Below are positions 15,967-22,289 of a DNA stretch of 26,307 bases, in pieces. Source of the stretch: a virus. The translations under genes and the position numbers were made by a program. The stretch lies in the IMG/VR virus record IMGVR_UViG_3300044960_000076, positions 1-26,307 of that record; one strand, given 5' to 3'. The notes under the pieces are model-generated. The model searched no databases. It saw nothing but the letters and a program-made list of their open reading frames with translations, and was not told the origin of the DNA. Each line of letters opens with the position of its first letter. Within the stretch, counting starts at the first letter, position 1.

Positions 15967-16170
15967 TCACCGTTCGTAGCGTCGCCAGTCTTGGTAATCT
16001 TCTCTCAGGAACTCTCTTTTATCTGGCCAATAACTGGGGTTGTTGTGGTGGGTCCAGAAGTCATTGGCCCACTTCATGGCTTCATTACAATCCATAGCTC
16101 TCACAAACGTAACTGCCCCAAGAGCAAACCCAAGCACAAAACCGGCAACGAAGGCTTTTTGAGTTTTCAT
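15967..16170 (-). CDS. Small protein with N-terminal membrane/signal segment
   Basis: 67 residues, not recognised. MKTQK is followed by a Gly/Ala/Val/Phe hydrophobic segment (residues 6-24, FVAGFVLGFALGAVTFVRA) that could be a signal peptide with cleavage near Ala25 or a membrane anchor. The rest (about 42 residues) is polar and aromatic with several Trp (MKWANDFWTHHNN, YWPDK, DWRRYER). AGGAGG lies 5 bases before ATG, and the gene overlaps the methyltransferase stop by ATGA. It probably acts in the envelope, and its position inside a replication operon is odd. Confidence 0.75.
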   Translation of the reverse strand: MKTQKAFVAGFVLGFALGAVTFVRAMDCNEAMKWANDFWTHHNNPSYWPDKREFLREDYQDWRRYER

Positions 16171-17441
16171 TTGGTCCTCCTCATCACAACAATATCACCG
16201 TGGTTGGGGAGTAAGAACTTCCCTTGCTTTGCAGCTTCTACATCAAAACCTTTGTAAAGAGTGGTTGGGTAGGTGACACCTATGCGAGTCCAAGGAGTCA
16301 TGCCGGCGTCGAGAAGTAGTTGGTAGGTCTTGATGGGCCAGTCTATGTAACCTTCAGGTAAACCTTCTGGAAGTCTGAAGTACTGACTCATGTTAATGAC
16401 TGCCACGAAACCTCCAACACAAACGGTTTGCGCAGCATCGCGCAAGAGCTTCGCGTAGAAGGCCTCGAACTCTTCTAGCGCCAGCCGACTGGCCGAGGCG
16501 TCTGAGTAGCCTTCATCCTTCATGTTCCAGTAAGGAGGGTCCATGAAGATGAGCGCAGCATCTTTGGCCTCTTCTGGGAACCCTTCTTTGATGTCATGCT
16601 GGATGATGTCTGGGCGTTTGGGGGCTACGTCGTAGCCTAGACATTCTCTGCCCAGAAATGATGCAGCGTCAAGAGTACTCCCACCGCCAGCCATAGGATC
16701 AACCACCAGATCGCCGGGCTCTGTAAAATAGTAGATAACGTTGGCCGGGATCTGGCCCGGGATTCGGCCAGGGTGGGGTATCCCAAATCGTGGATCGTTC
16801 TCAGTGAACTGCCAAGAATTGTAGAATCTAATGAAATCGGGTATTTCGGGTTCAGATTCGCTGGGCTCTTTGATGAGAGGTCTGAGTGCCTTGTAGGCAG
16901 CGTCGATGGAGAGTTCTCCCCTGTCGACTTTCTCGAGTTTGGCTTTGGCATTCTCATTCTCCTTGGCCAGTTCATAAATTTTGGCAAGTTTGCCAAAACT
17001 TCGCGGTTTCATCCCAACAGCTTCCGCCACCACCGCCCTGGTGTCGATCTTTTCCTCAACACTAATAACACGGCCAGCTCCGAGACGATTACGAGCGGCC
17101 TTCTCAGCAATAACCTGCTGAATAAGTTCCGCTTCGCGCATCTTCTCAGATGCAGTCTTGTCACGGTAACGATTGTACTCAACGAGGAGTTCACGATCAT
17201 CACCTCCTTCGCGGAACTCAACTGGCACTTGGGCCAGGCCTAGATGCTTGGCGACTGCAAGCCGGCGGTGGCCGGAGAGGAGTTTGTATGTTCCTGGCCG
17301 AACCACCAAAGGCGTTAGTATTCCATGCTCACGCACCGAGCTCTCCATCTCAGCAAAGCCAAGGCACGTATCATCGAAGGTTGTGTAGATCTTTTCGTTT
17401 AATGGATCTGGCTGGATTAGGTTTGTGTCTATCATTTCCAT
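16167..17441 (-). CDS. ParB/Srx-type domain fused to DNA methyltransferase
   Basis: 424 residues; AAGGAGG lies 11-12 bases before ATG 17441, too far from the ATG two codons later. Residues 1-95 match the ParB N-terminal fold with GHRR at 57-60 (LLSGHRRLAVAKHLGL). Residues about 100-195 are helical with a HTH-like stretch (VVAEAVGMKPRSFGKLAKIYEL). Residues 200-424 are an N6-adenine or N4-cytosine methyltransferase: SAM motif VVDPMAGGGST (246-256) with acidic Asp271 in the next strand, and catalytic DPPYWN at 301-306. Motif I precedes motif IV. No cognate nuclease is nearby, so this is an orphan phage methyltransferase, possibly for self-protection or control. It overlaps the dNMP kinase by 10 bases. 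Confidence 0.9.
   Translation of the reverse strand: MEMIDTNLIQPDPLNEKIYTTFDDTCLGFAEMESSVREHGILTPLVVRPGTYKLLSGHRRLAVAKHLGLAQVPVEFREGGDDRELLVEYNRYRDKTASEKMREAELIQQVIAEKAARNRLGAGRVISVEEKIDTRAVVAEAVGMKPRSFGKLAKIYELAKENENAKAKLEKVDRGELSIDAAYKALRPLIKEPSESEPEIPDFIRFYNSWQFTENDPRFGIPHPGRIPGQIPANVIYYFTEPGDLVVDPMAGGGSTLDAASFLGRECLGYDVAPKRPDIIQHDIKEGFPEEAKDAALIFMDPPYWNMKDEGYSDASASRLALEEFEAFYAKLLRDAAQTVCVGGFVAVINMSQYFRLPEGLPEGYIDWPIKTYQLLLDAGMTPWTRIGVTYPTTLYKGFDVEAAKQGKFLLPNHGDIVVMRRTK
16981..16996. repeat. Inverted repeat TTGGCAA-GT-TTGCCAA (copy 2, inside coding sequence)
   Basis: Arms extend to 9 bases (16979-16987 and 16990-16998). Same arms as the copies at 9067-9082 and 25231-25246 but with GT spacer. 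It lies in the HTH-like segment of the ParB-methyltransferase gene, read on the - strand as GGC AAA CTT GCC AAA. Confidence 0.5.
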
Positions 17442-17998
17442 AGGCTATTTTGCACCTCCTTGTTCTTGTTGGTGATTCTATCTAGCTGACTGCGTAGCTC
17501 ATCAATCCCAGCATCGTTTCTGATGTAGCTATCAACTGGGATGAAGAGTTGTTCTTGTTCAGTTGGGTGGTCGCCGGCGCAACCAGCGAAGTTGCTGATG
17601 CGAATGATGCGATGGATGGTGCCCCCAAGCTCTCTAATTGCGTTAGCTTCGTTCAAGAACCTCACGTCATCCACTACGACTTTCTGGCCTTTGCTTAGAA
17701 GCTTCTTGGCTTTCGCAATGAATAAGTTGGCCCAAAGATCCTCCCCTATGAGCTTGCGCCCCCACTCCGTTCCGAGAGTTTGCATGATGTAGCGAGGCGT
17801 GTGGTTGCACCAAGTCGGAAGGGGAGTGTTTTTGGCATCTCCATCCAACTGTTCTGGCGTGAATCCCACTGCCGCCAGCATGGATTTGAGGGAGGAGGCG
17901 AACCTCAATCTAATAAAACCTTGTTCTTCAAGAAGCTTGGCACAAGTAGTCTTTCCGCTGCCGGCAAAACCTGTGAAACCTATCAACTCACCGTTCAT
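17432..17998 (-). CDS. Deoxynucleoside monophosphate kinase
   Basis: 188 residues. P-loop GFAGSGKTT (10-18) opens the protein. RLRFASSLKSML (about 30-41), IMQTLGTEWGRKLIGEDLW (about 71-89) and VVVDDVRFLNEANAIRELGG (about 106-125) are the substrate-binding and LID-region signatures of phage dNMP kinases (T4 gp1 type). These phosphorylate dNMPs to dNDPs to supply replication and can handle modified nucleotides. AAGGAGG precedes ATG; the start overlaps the LysM-like gene stop by ATGA. Neighbours (MazG-like pyrophosphohydrolase, UDG, polymerase) form a nucleotide-pool set. Confidence 0.88.
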   Translation of the reverse strand: MNGELIGFTGFAGSGKTTCAKLLEEQGFIRLRFASSLKSMLAAVGFTPEQLDGDAKNTPLPTWCNHTPRYIMQTLGTEWGRKLIGEDLWANLFIAKAKKLLSKGQKVVVDDVRFLNEANAIRELGGTIHRIIRISNFAGCAGDHPTEQEQLFIPVDSYIRNDAGIDELRSQLDRITNKNKEVQNSLWK

Positions 17999-18225
17999 TT
18001 ATCCTCCTTGGCTTTCCACTTCCGGACCATCTCAAGCACGTCTACATCCACAAACCCCACCACGAACAGTTCGCCGGGGTAGATGATGCTAGGATCTCTC
18101 ACCCCAAACTCATCAAACTGAGGGTTGAGGGCTGCGAATTCTGGAAACGTCAGTCCATGGATCTTGCATATCGAAAGGATGGAGTCACCCTTTCGGACTT
18201 TGTAGAGCTTCGCTACCTTGTTCAT
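17995..18225 (-). CDS. LysM-domain protein without signal peptide
   Basis: 76 residues, nearly all one LysM module: YKVRKGDSILSICKIHGL (8-25), FPEFAALNPQ (28-37), and IIYPGELFVV (47-56). The tail (57-76) is acidic then basic. LysM normally binds peptidoglycan or chitin; here there is no signal peptide or catalytic domain, and the gene lies between the dNMP kinase and a Cys-rich protein. It could be a virion or tail-associated piece, a lysis accessory, or a re-purposed binding module. AAGGAG lies 6-8 bases before ATG and the gene overlaps the Cys-rich gene by 41 bases. Confidence 0.8.
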   Translation of the reverse strand: MNKVAKLYKVRKGDSILSICKIHGLTFPEFAALNPQFDEFGVRDPSIIYPGELFVVGFVDVDVLEMVRKWKAKEDK

Positions 18226-18592
18226 TGGGAGCTCCTTCCTTGAGAGATTTCAAGAACGCCAGTTCAGCCCTGGCGGCGGCGAGACCTTCAACCACGTTAC
18301 CTTGCGCTAGCGCTTCTTTGTATTTGACGAAAGGTGTAGATGCGCAGTATGCTACGTTAGTGGCTTCGGCTACTATGCATCCTTGGCAATGCTTGCCAAA
18401 GTACATCTCACACAACCCACAAGTATCTGCTTGGCCATCATAAAGTAACTTGCCGGTCCGTTCGATATAGTCTACTACAGTTTCCCACTTGGCGATGGAC
18501 ATGTCGAGAGCTGCTTCGCTGGAGGCAATAGACCCAGGCCAGGCTGGCCCACGTTCTAGCTCATTATTCTTAATCACGAATAAGTCTTTCAT
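18185..18592 (-). CDS. Cys-rich (probable metal-binding) phage protein
   Basis: 135 residues. A CGLC-x7-CQGC cluster (Cys58, 61, 69, 72) plus Cys83 fits a zinc-binding knuckle; a similar C-x2-C...C-x2-C...C-x-x-TP pattern is common in uncharacterised phage proteins. The segment MSIAKWETVVDYIERTG (31-47) precedes it, a Trp-helix often seen before such clusters. The C-terminus is helical and Ala-rich (LAAARAELAFLKSL). AAGGAGG lies 7 bases before ATG, and its start makes an ATGA overlap with the upstream gene. Function unknown. Confidence 0.8.
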   Translation of the reverse strand: MKDLFVIKNNELERGPAWPGSIASSEAALDMSIAKWETVVDYIERTGKLLYDGQADTCGLCEMYFGKHCQGCIVAEATNVAYCASTPFVKYKEALAQGNVVEGLAAARAELAFLKSLKEGAPNEQGSEALQSPKG

Positions 18593-18807
18593 TTCTTGCC
18601 CTCCTTCGTTATTGCATCCACCACCAGCTTGGCTAGTTTGGCGGCCTCGAACTTAGTGAGTTTCACCCCAACATGTACATCATCCGCCAAGAACAACAAA
18701 CTAACGTACTGGTTGGATGGTTCTACCCTCACAGCATAGGTGACTACTTCTTGGTGGTGGTCTTTGAACATGTTGACTCGCAAGAGAGCAGTTGGGCTTT
18801 TCTTCAT
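18589..18807 (-). CDS. Small hypothetical alpha/beta protein
   Basis: 72 residues from ATG 18807. An upstream in-frame ATG at 18861 is rejected because GGAGGTGAT is spaced for 18807 and the longer form would overlap the small membrane gene. Predicted strands (ALLRVNMF, EVVTYAVRVEP, YVSLLFLADDVHVGVKLT) are followed by one helix (FEAAKLAKLVVDAITKEG). Not recognised. It ends in an ATGA overlap with the Cys-rich gene. Confidence 0.75.
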   Translation of the reverse strand: MKKSPTALLRVNMFKDHHQEVVTYAVRVEPSNQYVSLLFLADDVHVGVKLTKFEAAKLAKLVVDAITKEGKK

Positions 18808-18811
18808 GGCA

Positions 18812-18973
18812 TCACCTCCATAATCCAAACAAAACCCAAAACGCCAACCAAAGCCAACCACCCGCAGTGAGTATGATTATGAGCATACCGATGAGAGGGC
18901 CAAAGTCTCGTTCTGGCTTGTGCCTCATGCTTTCGATTAGCTTCAGTCTTTGCATTGTTCCGTAGTCGTCCAT
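18812..18973 (-). CDS. 53-residue single-pass membrane protein
   Basis: Short gene found by reading the gap. ATG 18973 is preceded by GGGAGG about 5 bases upstream; TGA at 18814-18812 ends 4 bases before the next start. Residues 1-25 are polar (MDDYGTMQRLKLIESMRHK). Residues about 27-52 are strongly hydrophobic and Trp-rich (LIGMLIIILTAGGW, then LWLAFWVLFGLW), ending with Arg. A single transmembrane helix with its N-terminus in the cytoplasm is likely. Size and topology fit a small inner-membrane effector; holin-like action is possible but unsupported by context. Confidence 0.75.
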   Translation of the reverse strand: MDDYGTMQRLKLIESMRHKPERDFGPLIGMLIIILTAGGWLWLAFWVLFGLWR

Positions 18974-18995
18974 GTTCTACCTCCCTTTGTTTTGG

Positions 18996-19078
18996 GCTGG
19001 CGGGGGGCAAGCACCCCGGTCTTGTTGCGGGAGGAGGCCGCCATGGATGCGGTCCAGGGCCCGCTGCGCCCCGCCAGC
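18996..19078 (-). ncRNA. GC-rich structured intergenic element (candidate leader RNA)
   Basis: Perfect 10-base inverted repeat GCTGGCGGGG (18996-19005) and CCCCGCCAGC (19069-19078) closes a 63-base GC-rich segment in the 128-base gap between the MazG-like and membrane-protein genes. Inside is a GGGG-CAAGCA-CCCC hairpin (19004-19017) overlapping the outer stem by two bases. It has no tRNA T-loop and no U-run for a terminator. As an RNA on the - strand it would sit just upstream of the small membrane gene's ribosome site. Function unknown; GC content contrasts with the flanks. Confidence 0.4.
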
Positions 19079-19101
19079 TTCGCTATTTAGAGTATTTAGA
19101 G

Positions 19102-19485
19102 TTAGAAGTCCATATCAAAAGGCCTCAACACCCTCGCAATGTCAGGCGCTTTGTAAGTGTTTGGTTTGATCCATTTGCCTGTCTTAGGATCATTCCACCC
19201 TCCAATTTTCGTCATATTAGAGCGGTGGATTTCATCAAACACAGGCTGAGCATCAAAGCCAAAAGCAACCGCGGTGCCGTAGACTACATAGAGCAAGTCT
19301 CCGACTGCGTCCGCCACCTCGATAATGGAACGATCTTGGATGGCTTGTTTGAGTTCTGAGAGTTCCTCCTCAATCAACTTCACCCTCAGCTCTGCGTCCT
19401 TCTTAGGTGGAAACTCCGGCTCCACCCCGATGTAATGATTGAATTGTTGGTGGAAGATGAGAACTTTTCTCTGCTCAAACGTCAT
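19102..19485 (-). CDS. MazG-like nucleotide pyrophosphohydrolase
   Basis: 127 residues. The metal-binding helices are clear: LIEEELSELKQAI (38-50) and EVADAVGDLLYVVYGTA (56-72) with Glu41/Glu44 and Asp59/Asp63, then PVFDEIHRSNMTKI (81-94) forming the usual third helix. The family hydrolyses (d)NTPs to monophosphates plus pyrophosphate, or clears aberrant nucleotides; phage members may also affect host ppGpp or dCTP/dUTP pools. AAGGAGG lies 5 bases before ATG. It stands alone between two structured intergenic elements but serves the same nucleotide-pool function as the nearby dNMP kinase. Confidence 0.85.
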   Translation of the reverse strand: MTFEQRKVLIFHQQFNHYIGVEPEFPPKKDAELRVKLIEEELSELKQAIQDRSIIEVADAVGDLLYVVYGTAVAFGFDAQPVFDEIHRSNMTKIGGWNDPKTGKWIKPNTYKAPDIARVLRPFDMDF

Positions 19486-19502
19486 AGGTGCCTCCTTGCT
19501 TT

Positions 19503-19538
19503 GGTGAGGGAAGAGCCTAACTTGGCCCTTCCCCCACC
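19503..19538 (-). other. Strong 15-pair intergenic RNA hairpin
   Basis: On the - strand the arms GGTGGGGGAAGGGCC (19538-19524) and GGCTCTTCCCTCACC (19517-19503) pair over all 15 positions with two G-U pairs; the loop is AAGTTA. It lies 10-15 bases upstream of the MazG gene's ribosome site. There is no U-run after it, so a classic terminator is unlikely; RNA stabilisation, an RNase III site or translational control are possible. Confidence 0.65.
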
Positions 19539-19543
19539 TTGTT

Positions 19544-19555
19544 GCTGGCGCCAGC
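19544..19555. repeat. Perfect palindrome after a stop codon
   Basis: GCTGGCGCCAGC, a 12-base perfect palindrome that begins in the TAG stop of the SSB-like gene and precedes the 19503-19538 hairpin. It could bind a dimeric protein or add to the RNA structure. Confidence 0.6.
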
Positions 19556-19956
19556 TAGGCTTTCAGGAAGTGGTCGACAACGTTCCTGGTTCTAGCTCCT
19601 CCACTGCGGCTATCCTCATAAGTCTCAACCGCAACGGCCAGCTTGAGGTTGGCCCCAACGAAGTCTGCTGTGTCGGGATTCTCAAGCGACACACCACAGG
19701 CTTCGCAGATCTCGCGCATCTTGAAGTGTTCCCATCCCATCTCAGCACTCTTCCAAACAGTATGCTTGATGGTACGAGGGACGCCTGGTGCGATCTCAGT
19801 GCCTGGGTCAGTGAGTTTGAAGGTGAAGGCAAGGCCTGGGGTCTTCTTCTCCTTGCTCTCCACCAGCTTCGGCTCCTCAGGAATGAAGGCCGAATACACG
19901 CCGCCAGGAAGGGCCTCGATCTCCTTCACATTATTTAGATTAGCATCGATTCTCAT
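19555..19956 (-). CDS. DUF669/SSB-like single-strand DNA-binding protein
   Basis: 133 residues from ATG 19956, chosen because AAAGGAG lies 7 bases before it and it makes an ATGA overlap with the ATPase gene; an upstream ATG at 20007 lies inside that gene. The pattern is LPGGVYSAFIPEEPKL (about 17-32), GLAFTFKLTD, MREICEACGVSLENPDTADFVGANLKLAVAVE, then a short tail. It resembles the OB-fold DUF669-type phage proteins that accompany recombination ATPases. Likely coats ssDNA during annealing with its upstream partner. The acidic C-terminal tail typical of bacterial SSB is absent. Confidence 0.65.
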   Translation of the reverse strand: MRIDANLNNVKEIEALPGGVYSAFIPEEPKLVESKEKKTPGLAFTFKLTDPGTEIAPGVPRTIKHTVWKSAEMGWEHFKMREICEACGVSLENPDTADFVGANLKLAVAVETYEDSRSGGARTRNVVDHFLKA

Positions 19957-20723
19957 TGCTTTGCTCCTTTCGATTGAGATTGAGATTGTTTTGAGATTTT
20001 CTCCCACATCTTCTCAAAGTCCGGCTCCTCTCGAAACGAGAGAGAAGCTGTCTTGTCTCCTGCCGGCCACAAGTTATCGCCAGCACACTGCACCCAGTAG
20101 TCAGGTTCCCCTCCAGCTTTCGTCGTTATGACGAAGTGCAGGAAGAGATTGAACATGGGTGGGATTTCATCTGGGAGACTTTTGCCGGGGACCAAAAGCC
20201 TCCCAACTGCACGACCGTAGATCTCCTCTTTCTCCAGTTGCTGGTGGAAGGTCACATAGGTCATTGCAGGGAGTTCCAGGATTTCCTTCAACCGGACCTT
20301 TAGCCGCTCTCCAGCGAGGCCCCAGTCCTGGATCCTGGCGCCGTCTGCATCCGAACGCCCGTTGATCTTCATGATGTAGTCAAAGATCGCCCGGTGCATC
20401 TGGCCGCCATTCTCAACACAAACCAGGTCATAGTCACACTGCTTCTTGAGCGCAACTATCTTACGCACCAGGTTATCATAGCCGGTTGTTTCGGGCATGT
20501 TAAACTGGTCGAACTCCACCCAGCCGGCGATGTCTGCCTGCTTCGCAATTGGAAGCAGGTTATCCCGACTGTCGAAGTTGAAGATATAGCACTTCGGATC
20601 TCGCCCGAGTTGCTTCTTCAAGCTTCGCAAGATAGTTGCAATGAAGCGGGTCTTGCCTGCCATAGGCTGACCATAACCCAGGATGTTGAGCTTTGAGAGC
20701 TTAACTTCCGTTAGGGATGGCAT
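19953..20723 (-). CDS. Sak4-like (AAA_24 type) recombination ATPase
   Basis: 256 residues from ATG 20723; a GTG three codons upstream lies inside the ribosome site (AAAGGAGG) so is rejected. Walker A GQPMAGKT is at 18-25 (ILGYGQPMAGKTRF), and a Walker B-like strand DYDLVCVENGG is at about 94-104. The central AMTYVTFHQQLEKEEIYG strand and PGKSLPDEIPPMFN are typical of AAA_24 phage nucleotide-binding proteins. Sak4 proteins are small RecA relatives that anneal single strands and are usually paired with an SSB, which fits the overlapping downstream gene. The Lys/Ser/Gln-rich tail (SKQSQSQSKGAKQ) is probably flexible. Confidence 0.75.
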   Translation of the reverse strand: MPSLTEVKLSKLNILGYGQPMAGKTRFIATILRSLKKQLGRDPKCYIFNFDSRDNLLPIAKQADIAGWVEFDQFNMPETTGYDNLVRKIVALKKQCDYDLVCVENGGQMHRAIFDYIMKINGRSDADGARIQDWGLAGERLKVRLKEILELPAMTYVTFHQQLEKEEIYGRAVGRLLVPGKSLPDEIPPMFNLFLHFVITTKAGGEPDYWVQCAGDNLWPAGDKTASLSFREEPDFEKMWEKISKQSQSQSKGAKQ

Positions 20724-20907
20724 CTTTTTCACCTCCTTTCTTTAGTAGAGTAACTGAGACATACCACACTCCTTTCTTGAGAAAAGTATGAATTGTCCAC
20801 ATCTCCAGATCCCAACAACGTTCCCGCCAGGTTCTGGCCAGTTCGGAGAATCCTTCTGGCGTTGCTGGGGCTGTTAGGACTTCTCGCTTCTGGATGCCTG
20901 AAACCAT
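20701..20907 (-). CDS. Small hypothetical protein, paralogue B of the 20922-21107 gene
   Basis: 68 residues from ATG 20907 with AGGAGG 5 bases upstream; longer in-frame starts fall inside the upstream gene. Pattern ATPEGFSELARTWRERC (31-47 in the longer reading) and WYVSVTLLKKGG match the next gene upstream position by position, so the two are tandem duplicates. Predicted fold: helix then beta hairpin. It overlaps the Sak4-like gene by 23 bases. Function unknown; location suggests a recombination accessory. Confidence 0.75.
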   Translation of the reverse strand: MVSGIQKREVLTAPATPEGFSELARTWRERCWDLEMWTIHTFLKKGVWYVSVTLLKKGGEKDAIPNGS

Positions 20908-20921
20908 CTTATCCTCCTTTC

Positions 20922-21107
20922 TCATCCTCCTTTGCTCTGAAGCGTAATACTCACGTGCCATTCTGCGTTGCGAGGGTCAACTGAGGCGCCCCAGATTTCC
21001 ATGGATGGGTAGAGTTCACCCCAAATCCTGGCGAGTTCGGCCAGGCCTTGGGGAGTAGCTTTTGCACTCAGAATTACTTGTACTTCATGATCGACCTCTG
21101 TGCTCAT
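20922..21107 (-). CDS. Small hypothetical protein, paralogue A
   Basis: 61 residues from ATG 21107 (AGGAGGG just upstream, ATGA overlap with the nuclease gene). The pattern is VQVILSAKATPQGLAELARIWGELY followed by EWHVSITLQSKGG. It shares ATPxGxxELARxW and WxVSxTLxxKGG with its neighbour (20701-20907). No known family recognised. Lies between the Cas4-like nuclease and Sak4-like ATPase. Confidence 0.75.
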   Translation of the reverse strand: MSTEVDHEVQVILSAKATPQGLAELARIWGELYPSMEIWGASVDPRNAEWHVSITLQSKGG

Positions 21108-21970
21108 GTTCCCTCCTTTGGTTTTGGTTTGCGAGGCTGGTAGAAAGTCTTTATCATGGCTTGGTCTTGGTAGAGGCACAACTTGCGATAGTCACATTCA
21201 CCCCAGAGCTGGACGCATTGGGCGCCGGCCTTCGGCCAGAATCCGGTGCGTTCGCAATCTTCAATCTCACGACGGATGGACTGAATAGTTGGCACAAACT
21301 CAGCCACCTCAGATTCGCTGTAGTGGATGGGTTCTCGGTCGAACTCACACTCAAGCGTCTTGGTGCCTTTGAAGCGAATGCCATTCACCAGCGAATGCAC
21401 CACCTCATTGCGTTGTTGCGAGAGCGCAATGGCGTAGCCTTTCAGGCTCAAATCAAAGCGGAGCTTCTTGAACAGATGCGTTAGCTGCATCGAGGTAGTT
21501 TTGTGGTCGACGATGTAGACCACCCCGTGCCACTTCGCAACCAGGTCCACGATGCCTGTGTGGATGTAGTCGCCAGCTTGGACCTTGACGGGAAGTTCGA
21601 CTGCTATTGGCTCCAAGTCATCCACTTCGTATTTTTGGCAGTATTGGTCGAGGGCTGAGATGAGTTCCTCTTTCAGCAAAGGAACTAGGTTCTCATCCAG
21701 TCTGAAATTCTTTATTGAATCTATGGCATGCTTAATTGCCAGCACCACCCGGTCGGCATAAGGTGTAGTGGGCTGGTGGAGCTTTAGTTCGTAGAACTTT
21801 TGGAGGCCGGCGTGCATTAGGGTGCCTTTGGTCGGTGCCAGCTTCGCCTCCAGAGGCACTAGTCCTTGGCCACCTTCTGGGTGCTCTGCCACAAACTCCC
21901 AGAAGTATTTTTGTTTGCAAGTTTGGGCGCAGGTCATTCGAGACCCGCCCCAGTCAGAGCCTCTAATCAT
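21104..21970 (-). CDS. Cas4/RecB-like PD-(D/E)XK nuclease with cysteine cluster
   Basis: 288 residues; AAGGAGG lies 7 bases before ATG. Motifs: His53 in GTLMHAGL, Asp142 in HTGIVDLV, Asp155-His-Lys157 in VDHKTT, and Tyr179 of the LxxY-type helix (LKGYAIAL). Cysteines at 14 and 18 near the N-terminus and at 252, 259, 265 at the C-terminus could ligate an iron-sulfur cluster as in Cas4 and AddB-like exonucleases. The order nuclease, Sak4-like ATPase, SSB-like protein on one operon is a recombination module, giving DNA end resection then annealing. Start overlaps the upstream stop by ATGA. Confidence 0.85.
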   Translation of the reverse strand: MIRGSDWGGSRMTCAQTCKQKYFWEFVAEHPEGGQGLVPLEAKLAPTKGTLMHAGLQKFYELKLHQPTTPYADRVVLAIKHAIDSIKNFRLDENLVPLLKEELISALDQYCQKYEVDDLEPIAVELPVKVQAGDYIHTGIVDLVAKWHGVVYIVDHKTTSMQLTHLFKKLRFDLSLKGYAIALSQQRNEVVHSLVNGIRFKGTKTLECEFDREPIHYSESEVAEFVPTIQSIRREIEDCERTGFWPKAGAQCVQLWGECDYRKLCLYQDQAMIKTFYQPRKPKPKEGT

Positions 21971-22203
21971 GACGTGGCCTCCTTCTTATCCTTATCTAGC
22001 CTGGTGCGCAAGCTAGTGAGAGCCTCACGCATCTCGCTCCACTCATGTTCCCCATACTCACGCAAATAGATATCTAGATGCTGGCTGAGCCAGTAGACCT
22101 CGTATGGACTTAGAGTGATGGAGAGGCTTGGACTTTTGTCTGCCTCACTCCAGGTTGGAGCGGGCTCAGGCTTCAGCTCTTTGAGTAGATCGTCTAGATC
22201 CAT
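21967..22203 (-). CDS. Small acidic hypothetical protein
   Basis: 78 residues, not recognised. AAAGGAGGG precedes ATG. Residues 1-25 are acidic and proline-containing, probably disordered; 28-68 predict a strand then helices (LSPYEVYWLSQHLDIYLREYG, SEMREALTSLRTRLDKDKK). The PYEVYWLSQHL segment resembles those of small phage coiled proteins but no family is assigned. Coupled to the nuclease gene by ATGA. Confidence 0.75.
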   Translation of the reverse strand: MDLDDLLKELKPEPAPTWSEADKSPSLSITLSPYEVYWLSQHLDIYLREYGEHEWSEMREALTSLRTRLDKDKKEATS

Positions 22204-22235
22204 GACTCCCTCCTTTCAGTTGCATAGTTGGGGGT

Positions 22236-22276
22236 GGGCCCCCACGCCAGCTACTAGAGCGTTGGCGTGAGGACCC
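22236..22276 (-). other. 16-position intergenic RNA hairpin
   Basis: - strand arms 22276-22261 (GGGTCCTCACGCCAAC) and 22251-22236 (GCTGGCGTGGGGGCCC) pair at 15 of 16 positions with two G-U pairs; the loop is 9 bases. Lies in the 86-base gap before the 21967-22203 gene, about 20 bases upstream of its ribosome site. No U-run follows, so not a classic terminator. Confidence 0.6.
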
Positions 22277-22289
22277 AGCCAGGAGAGCG

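Noticed and set aside
18804-19010. 68-residue - strand frame
   Set aside because: Overlaps the better 53-residue membrane protein frame, which has a correct ribosome site and transmembrane segment.
18974-19101. Possible tRNA in the GC-rich gap
   Set aside because: No T-loop GTTC/GGTTC element, no 7-base acceptor stem with anticodon arm geometry.
19503-19538. Intrinsic terminator
   Set aside because: A strong hairpin but followed by AAAGCAAGG on the transcribed strand, not a U-run; the next gene's ribosome site follows at once.
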